NCBI RefSeq assembly: GCF_025994315.1
Contig: NZ_BAQE01000005.1
Source: Swaminathania salitolerans
GTDB taxonomy: Bacteria > Pseudomonadota > Alphaproteobacteria > Acetobacterales > Acetobacteraceae
DNA: 64,000 bases
Direction: 5' to 3' (one strand)
Shown: piece by piece, positions 59,321 through 64,000 of the stretch
Layout: each line of letters opens with the position of its first letter
Position numbering within the stretch: the first letter of the stretch is position 1
Position numbers and translations under genes: made by a program
Notes under the pieces: generated by a model
Told to the model about the DNA's origin: nothing
The model's input: only the letters and a program-made list of their open reading frames with translations
The model's database searches: none

Positions 59321-59515
59321 CATCCGCTGACGATGTCGTTGCTGCATCGGTCTCAACGTATTGCGTGCGTAAAGTTTCCGGCCTTTCCCTCGCCCGGGCA
59401 TTCTGCCGTTCATATGCGCGCCTCAAGCGGGGATTTCGACGCGACCGCGCAAAACCCTGTCGGGATGGGAGAACGGGGCTGGTCATATCGGCCACAAGCG
59501 TGGTCTTGATAGATC

Positions 59516-60151
59516 ATGCTTCTGCGTGTCATCGATCTCGAAACAACCGGCGCCCATCCCCAGACATCGGAGGTCATCGAATTCGGTTCGGTCGACGTAT
59601 CGCTGAATGACGGCTCCTGGCAGACCGGCGCGATCACGAGCCGTCTTTTTCCTCCCACGGGGCCGCTCACACCGGAAACCCAGGCCGTCCACCATCTGAC
59701 GGACGCGGATTTCACTCCCGGATCGCCCTCCGCGACACCGCAGATCTTGCGTGAAATGGTGTTGCGCGCGCCCAGACCCGACATGCTGGTCGCCCATCAT
59801 ATCGCCTTCGAGCGCCACTTCCTGACCGATGCGGTCACGGATGCGCTGCCCTGGCTCTGCACGTTGCGCATCGCCCAGAAACTCTGGCCCGACGCACCGC
59901 GTCACACGAACCAGATCCTGCGCTACTGGCTGCGCCTCGATCTCGATCGCACTCTGGCGTCACCCGCGCACAGAGCCGCGCCGGATGCCTATGTGACGGC
60001 TCATATCCTGATGAGACAGCTCGAAACCGCACCGCCCGAAACCCTGCTCGAACTCACGCGCGCACGACATGTACGCCGCGGCGCGGCCCTGCGCTCCGGA
60101 CGCGCGATGAACACCGAACAGCCGCGTCTCTTCGCCCGGAACGAGGATTGA
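59516..60151 (+). CDS. DnaQ-like 3'-5' exonuclease (exonuclease X-like)
   Basis: A 211-residue DEDD exonuclease. Motif I is LRVIDLETTGAHPQTSEVIE (Asp, Glu), motif II is PDMLVAHHIAFERHFL, where the Asp of ExoII is replaced by E/R around AFER, and motif III is HRAAPDAYVTAHILMRQL (DEDDh His and Asp). VHHLTDADF is the conserved segment between I and II. The short single-domain form resembles exodeoxyribonuclease X or epsilon-like proofreading domains. The ATG at 59516 immediately precedes the catalytic strand. Confidence 0.85.
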   Translation: MLLRVIDLETTGAHPQTSEVIEFGSVDVSLNDGSWQTGAITSRLFPPTGPLTPETQAVHHLTDADFTPGSPSATPQILREMVLRAPRPDMLVAHHIAFERHFLTDAVTDALPWLCTLRIAQKLWPDAPRHTNQILRYWLRLDLDRTLASPAHRAAPDAYVTAHILMRQLETAPPETLLELTRARHVRRGAALRSGRAMNTEQPRLFARNED

Positions 60152-60225
60152 ACGCGAGGAAAAGGGCGCCGGCACGCGGAAGCGCCGGGACCGCCTTCAA
60201 CCGCCGGTAACAGGGTCACGCTGCG

Positions 60226-62592
60226 TCAGGCGGCGCGCGCTTTCACGGTCAGGCCGAGCATCCCGGGAGCGCCCTGCGGCCGCTTCCCGAGAGGCAGCAA
60301 TCCGTTACCCCGGGTCCAGCGCAGAGGCCCGGCCTCGGTATCGTGCCAGCCATCGAGGGAGTCGCTCGTCAGATGAATGTCTATGTCGCGCGACTGATGG
60401 GTGTCCCAGAGATGGATATCGCCGATCAGGACCCCCAGATCGCGCCGATCGTCGAGGAACGGACCGACGGTCTCGGACGGCCTGGCGACATCCGATCGGA
60501 TCCGGACCGCATCGAGCTCCGTCGGGATACGGAAGACGATCATGTCATTCACCTGACGTGCGGCATGATAGAGGTTTCCGTCCGAGCCCTCGAGATACAC
60601 GCCCGGGGCGGCGCTTTCGGCGTCGGGTGCCCCCGGGATCTGCAGTTCCGGATTCGTCAGCTCCGGATTCGGGCAATCGGAGCCGCGCTGTTCCGGGCTG
60701 GACGTTTCGAAGCCGGGCGTCTCGTAGTCGGGCCTCTCCGGGCGGGGCGCAGGGGCCGCATCGACCGACAGGCGATCGCGCCCGGCACGCGCGGCAAGAC
60801 GCCGGTACACAGGCTCGACGAAGGCGCGGTCGACCCGGAGCGGCGCCGCCGCATCCCGCGTCCAGCTCATGGAACCATCGGCGTCGCTCGGCTGCGCGGT
60901 CCCCACATCGTCGAGCAATGTCTCGGCGGGGCAGGCATTGGCCCAGATCACCGCATGGGACTCGGTCCGGAAATGATGAACCCGGTAGGTCCCGAGCGAG
61001 AGATCATATGCAATGCTCTCGCCATTGACGAGCATCCGGGCCGGAACGAGCGCCCCGTCGATATGAAGGCAATGTTCCGGCGTCACCACGAGATCGCGCT
61101 CCGGCACATGCTCGGCGAGCGAACCGGCCCGGAAACGGATCGGGTAGCCCGCCTCCTCCGGCCTGAGAGTCGGATCGGCCGTGATCTCCGTAGCGCCGAC
61201 CCAGACGACCGACCGGGTTTGCCCCCGCCCGTCTCCCGCACCGTCTGCTGCACCGTCTGCCGCACCGTCTTGCGAAACGAGAACGGAAACGCGATCCCCC
61301 ACGGAGAGCGTCTCGACCGCACGCGATCCCTCGGGGGTGCGGATGAGCGTCCCTTCGAGAAAGCACTTGTCATAGGAAAGAACCGTGCTGCCGTCGCGAT
61401 CCGCCTCGAGATGAAAATCGCTGGCGCGGTAGCTTCCGGTCAGGACCGTCGACCAGCTCGACCCATCGGGCAGCGTGACGGTGAGCACGTTGTTGTTGAT
61501 GCGGATCGCGCCACCGGAGCTGTATTTCAGTCCATCGATGTCGATCCGCCCCTTCCAGCCGACCGATGTATTGCTCAGGACCGCGCCCGGCTCGACAATA
61601 AGCAATCCCGCAGGGCCATCCTCTCCGGGGGCACCCGAGACCACGGTCTGCAGCACGGTCGCGCCGGAGGCGATCACCATGGATCCACCCGCAGAAACGA
61701 TCGTGTCCCGCACGGTCGCACCGGGCTCGACCATCTGCGTGCCGCCCGAATCGATCGTCGCGCCGCTCAGGACGCCGCCGGATTCCACGATCTCCGATCC
61801 TCCGGAGGCGATCTCGCTTCCGCTCACGGTCCCTCCGGACTCGATGACGACACCGCCTCCGGCCTGAACGACCGCTCCATAGGCGACACCCCCGCCGCTC
61901 ACGACCGCCAGACCCTTGCTTCCGACCGTGACCTGGCGGATCGTACCGCCCCGATCCACCATGACCGTACCGCCTGCAGAAACGACCGTGGCGGAAGCGA
62001 GACCACCCGAGATGATCTGCACGCCCGCGCTGAAGATATCGTTCAGGGCGGTCCCCCCCGCAGAGACGATCTGGGTGCCGCCGAAGAGACTGCCGCTATC
62101 CGTGCCACCGCTGGTCAGCTGTTCCGTCGATCCGACATCGAACGTACCGCCCGATATGATGCCCGAGCCGATGAATGTCTGTCCCTTGATGGTATAGCCG
62201 CCACCGACGATCGCCTGTCCGCCATCGAGCAGATGCGGGGCGATCGCGCGGCCGCCTCCCCCCTGATAGCCGGAAAGCGTCCCCACGGCGATGCCCGCAC
62301 GCGACGTCACGGTCGCGCTGACCACGGTCCCTTCGTTGAGCGCAGCGAAGGACCCGCTTTCGAGCGCGGTACCGCCGAAGGTCGTGCCATAGGCCGCGGC
62401 GCCCACGACACCTCCGGAACTCACGGTCGCATCGACGATGCTGCCACCCGATGCGAGATCGAGCGCGGGCTGATCGGTTCCACCGGCCCCGAAGCCGTAA
62501 ACCAGATCGCCGGACGTGACGGAATTCGTCCCGACATAATGCGTCGCACCGCTCGTGACGGTATATCGCGTACCTCTCCGCCTGATCGGCAT
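60226..62592 (-). CDS. Hint-domain protein with autotransporter-type strand-loop-strand repeats
   Basis: A 788-residue protein from the ATG at 62592 (GGGAG about seven bases upstream). Residues about 40-340 are Gly/Ser/Thr/Val-rich repeats of roughly 20 residues (SGGTVSGSEIASGGSEIVES, SGGVLSGATIDSGGTQMVEP), the passenger strand-loop-strand repeat that forms a beta-helix. A Hint_2 domain follows at about 407-570: CFLEGTLIRTPEGSRAVETL then LSVGDRV, with the later VTPEHCLHIDGALVPARMLV and ESHAVIWANACPAE. The C-terminal 200 residues look globular and unassigned. No signal peptide or beta-barrel is present, so export would need another route (type I is typical for Hint_2 proteins). Confidence 0.87.
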   Translation of the reverse strand: MPIRRRGTRYTVTSGATHYVGTNSVTSGDLVYGFGAGGTDQPALDLASGGSIVDATVSSGGVVGAAAYGTTFGGTALESGSFAALNEGTVVSATVTSRAGIAVGTLSGYQGGGGRAIAPHLLDGGQAIVGGGYTIKGQTFIGSGIISGGTFDVGSTEQLTSGGTDSGSLFGGTQIVSAGGTALNDIFSAGVQIISGGLASATVVSAGGTVMVDRGGTIRQVTVGSKGLAVVSGGGVAYGAVVQAGGGVVIESGGTVSGSEIASGGSEIVESGGVLSGATIDSGGTQMVEPGATVRDTIVSAGGSMVIASGATVLQTVVSGAPGEDGPAGLLIVEPGAVLSNTSVGWKGRIDIDGLKYSSGGAIRINNNVLTVTLPDGSSWSTVLTGSYRASDFHLEADRDGSTVLSYDKCFLEGTLIRTPEGSRAVETLSVGDRVSVLVSQDGAADGAADGAGDGRGQTRSVVWVGATEITADPTLRPEEAGYPIRFRAGSLAEHVPERDLVVTPEHCLHIDGALVPARMLVNGESIAYDLSLGTYRVHHFRTESHAVIWANACPAETLLDDVGTAQPSDADGSMSWTRDAAAPLRVDRAFVEPVYRRLAARAGRDRLSVDAAPAPRPERPDYETPGFETSSPEQRGSDCPNPELTNPELQIPGAPDAESAAPGVYLEGSDGNLYHAARQVNDMIVFRIPTELDAVRIRSDVARPSETVGPFLDDRRDLGVLIGDIHLWDTHQSRDIDIHLTSDSLDGWHDTEAGPLRWTRGNGLLPLGKRPQGAPGMLGLTVKARAA

Positions 62593-62829
62593 TCCTGTCT
62601 CCCGCAGTCGTGTCGACGTCACGCATGCGATCGCCCCCGCACACGGACGATACCGGCCTGCAGGAGATCGCTCACGTTTCCGTGATATCAATTATGTCGG
62701 AAGATTTCAAAAATAAAAAAGGCGCTACCGCTTTATTAATTTTCGTCTTTTTTGGTTCATTTGCTGAATTTAGAGACAAGATCCTCAGTTCGCTCGTTTT
62801 TCTGACCGCCCCGATCAGCGCAAACCCGA

Positions 62830-63408
62830 TCAGCGCGAGAAACACCCTCCCGCCCCGTCCGTCTCAGCCCGACGCGCGATCTGCTTCAGAATCCGGCGCC
62901 TGATGAGGCCGCTGGCCGGACGTATACAGAACCAGTAAAGCGTCATGAACCGTCTGGCGCGCGGGTCGGGACAGAAAATCCGCGTTCGGGTCACGAGACG
63001 ACAGCGCCCGGGAGAAAGCGCTTCCGTCGTGAACTCCAGCAGAAGAAGCGGGCAATCCACGGAACGGCCATGAAAGAGCCCGGCGACGATATCGCGGTTC
63101 CTGAGCCCGAAATCCGTCTTCCAGAAATCCCCCGCCAGACCGTACCACAGGCATTCATTCCCCTCCCGTCCGAGGGGCGTGAAACGATCCAGACCGAAGG
63201 GCGTCACCGGCTTTCCGCCTTTTATCCGCGCGGGCAGCTCTCTCAGCGCCAGAAACGCCCGGATCAGCGGATCCTCCGTGACCTGAAGCGTCCCGACGGC
63301 ATCCAGAACGGCCGCCGCTCCGGCATCGATCACCCGATCGTGCCGCTCGCTGAAATGAATTGCCCCGAAGGCCGGAAAGCGCATCCGTATCCGGGCGAGG
63401 TTCGACAT
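62830..63408 (-). CDS. SRPBCC-like protein, function unknown
   Basis: A 192-residue protein. The segments FSERHDRVIDAGAAAVLDAV, DPLIRAFLALRELPARI, FTPLGREGNECLWYGLAGDF and LYWFCIRPASGLIRRRILKQ resemble a family of uncharacterised proteobacterial proteins placed in the SRPBCC (START-like) lipid/ligand-binding superfamily. These commonly end in YWxxIRPxSGLIRR as here. There is no signal peptide or membrane segment. The 237-base spacer after it, up to the Hint gene start, is AT-rich. Ligand unknown. Confidence 0.65.
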   Translation of the reverse strand: MSNLARIRMRFPAFGAIHFSERHDRVIDAGAAAVLDAVGTLQVTEDPLIRAFLALRELPARIKGGKPVTPFGLDRFTPLGREGNECLWYGLAGDFWKTDFGLRNRDIVAGLFHGRSVDCPLLLLEFTTEALSPGRCRLVTRTRIFCPDPRARRFMTLYWFCIRPASGLIRRRILKQIARRAETDGAGGCFSR

Positions 63409-63472
63409 CTCTCCGCTCCTCGATGATCGTTGTCAGTCGCAAGACGCACGCAGCGTTCGTCAGGAGGAGAAA

Positions 63473-63673
63473 TTGTGCAAGGCCGGACATAACCGGAGCG
63501 CTCGACATAACCGGAGCACTCTGGCTGAACCCGCCTATTGGCGTTACACACGGCTCAGCCGGCCCGCCCTTTCAAGACTGGACCTACCGTGCGCTTTCTC
63601 GAGACCTTCGATCTCCACTCCTTCACCGATACGAGCATCAGCCTGCTCAGCGCCTTCGTATTCGGAACCCTGA
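63473..63673 (+). other. possible leader ORF upstream of and overlapping the MgtC-like gene
   Basis: AGGAGGAGA (63462-63470) is the best Shine-Dalgarno nearby, but it does not serve the MgtC-like start at 63589. It precedes TTG at 63473, opening a 66-codon frame that overlaps the MgtC-like gene in another register, and GTG at 63475, which gives a five-codon peptide ending TAA at 63490. The TTG frame encodes two similar GHNRSA/RHNRST segments from the local repeat. Either could be a regulatory leader; neither is proven. Confidence 0.25.
63486..63521. repeat. two tandem 18-bp units (GACATAACCGGAGCGCTC)
   Basis: GACATAACCGGAGCGCTC (63486-63503) is repeated as GACATAACCGGAGCACTC (63504-63521) with one substitution. 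The pair lies in the 5' leader of the MgtC-like gene, downstream of a strong Shine-Dalgarno. Confidence 0.75.
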
Positions 63674-64000
63674 TCGGGGCGGAGCGGCAATATCGCCAGA
63701 GAACGGCCGGGGTACGTACCAATGCGCTCGTCGCCCTCGGCGGCGCCGCCTTCGTCGATCTCGCACAACGCATCGCAGGCGATGTCGAATCGCTCCGGGT
63801 CATCGCCTATGTGGTTTCGGGAATCGGCTTTCTCGGCGCAGGGTCGATCATCAAGGAAGGCGCGACGGTGCGCGGTCTGAACACGGCGGCCACGCTCTGG
63901 TGTTCGGCGGCAGTCGGCGCCTGCGTCGGCAGCGACATGCTGGCCGAGGGGTTCCTGCTCACCTTTTTCATCATTGCGGGCAATACCCTGTTGCGTCCGG
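63589..64000 (+). CDS. MgtC/SapB-family membrane protein, C-terminus cut by window edge
   Basis: A GTG at 63589 opens a frame continuous to base 64000 (137 codons). The N-terminal membrane domain is typical: LLSAFVFGTLIGAERQYRQR, then TAGVRTNALVALGGAAFVDL, YVVSGIGFLGAGSIIKEG, VRGLNTAATLWCSAAVGACV and a further helix LLTFFIIAGNTLL. MgtC proteins act in growth at low Mg2+ and, in pathogens, inhibit F1Fo-ATP synthase; SapB-like members are less defined. The start is uncertain, since no good ribosome-binding site precedes the GTG. The leader holds a tandem repeat and short ORFs. Confidence 0.85.
   Translation, partial: MRFLETFDLHSFTDTSISLLSAFVFGTLIGAERQYRQRTAGVRTNALVALGGAAFVDLAQRIAGDVESLRVIAYVVSGIGFLGAGSIIKEGATVRGLNTAATLWCSAAVGACVGSDMLAEGFLLTFFIIAGNTLLRP

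Noticed and set aside
60226..62592. Intein inside a larger host protein
   Set aside because: The Hint domain is the Hint_2 type at the C-terminal side of repeats, with no conserved extein flanks or homing endonuclease; a self-processing secreted protein fits better.
60343..62685. A 780-codon plus-strand open frame rich in Arg and Asp
   Set aside because: Antisense to the Hint-domain protein; composition is the mirror of the Gly/Ser repeats.

Overview
The window reads as a chromosomal segment of an acetic acid bacterium (Acetobacteraceae, Asaia/Gluconobacter-like). The grounds are a three-subunit membrane sugar/polyol dehydrogenase (Tat-type small subunit, GMC flavoprotein with a [3Fe-4S]-type cysteine motif, tri-haem cytochrome c), a Hint-domain protein with strand-loop-strand repeats, many TonB receptors and polyol/inositol genes, and GC-rich codon use. 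The genus is inference; no rRNA or housekeeping marker is present. There is one tRNA (Asp-GTC). I see no insertion sequence, prophage, integrase or CRISPR array.

Layout. 0-3.3 kb: a truncated PRISE-like SDR divergent from an HxlR regulator, and an aldo/keto reductase divergent from a LysR regulator. 3.3-8.2 kb: the dehydrogenase operon (small subunit, flavoprotein, cytochrome c), divergent from a LacI-type regulator with an operator-like dyad between them. 8.3-14.3 kb: VOC protein plus WYL regulator, secreted beta-helix protein, secreted lipid/tyrosine-type phosphatase, catalase with a near-consensus Fur box upstream, and a tautomerase. 14.4-24.8 kb: a myo-inositol catabolic locus on the minus strand (iolC with a fused DUF2090 domain, iolD, iolE, iolB, iolG, a sugar porter, a second Gfo/Idh/MocA dehydrogenase), divergent from an RpiR-type regulator with paired operator-like sites. 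24.9-29.9 kb: a glycan cluster (GT8-like, GT4-like, FkbM methyltransferase with coiled coil, GT25).

30.1-40.6 kb is the most coherent candidate system. A hydroxypyruvate-reductase-type dehydrogenase and a dimethylargininase/arginine-deiminase-like hydrolase lie divergent from LysR, a solute-binding/permease fusion, an ABC ATPase, a TonB receptor, a TIM-barrel isomerase, an Fe(II)/2-oxoglutarate oxygenase and a class II aldolase. The plus-strand genes are mostly overlapping, and a perfect LysR-like dyad sits in the divergent spacer. This looks like uptake and stepwise breakdown of one modified amino-acid-like molecule; the substrate is unknown.

40.8-45.6 kb: a polyol/pentitol module (RbtT/DalT-type transporter divergent from transketolase and an SDR polyol dehydrogenase) around an unusually AT-rich spacer. 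45.7-51.1 kb: TonB receptor and two tandem secreted Ca2+-dependent PI-PLC paralogues separated by nine hexamer repeats. With the secreted HCxxGKDRT phosphatase and the inositol operon, these suggest scavenging of host phosphoinositides (inference). 51.3-57 kb: tRNA-Asp, KpsT/KpsM-type exporter, a small membrane protein, a cyclic-nucleotide phosphodiesterase-like MBL protein, a lipoprotein with two aspartic-protease DTG motifs, and a coiled-coil/glycine-zipper pair. 57.1-64 kb: queE-queC-queD, a small hydrophilic ORF, a DnaQ-like exonuclease, the Hint protein, an SRPBCC-like protein, and the start of an MgtC/SapB gene cut by the right edge.

A window-wide peculiarity: at least twelve intergenic spacers, often at the 3' ends of convergent genes, carry 2-9 tandem copies of short units (mostly 13-18 bp), each locus with its own unrelated sequence.
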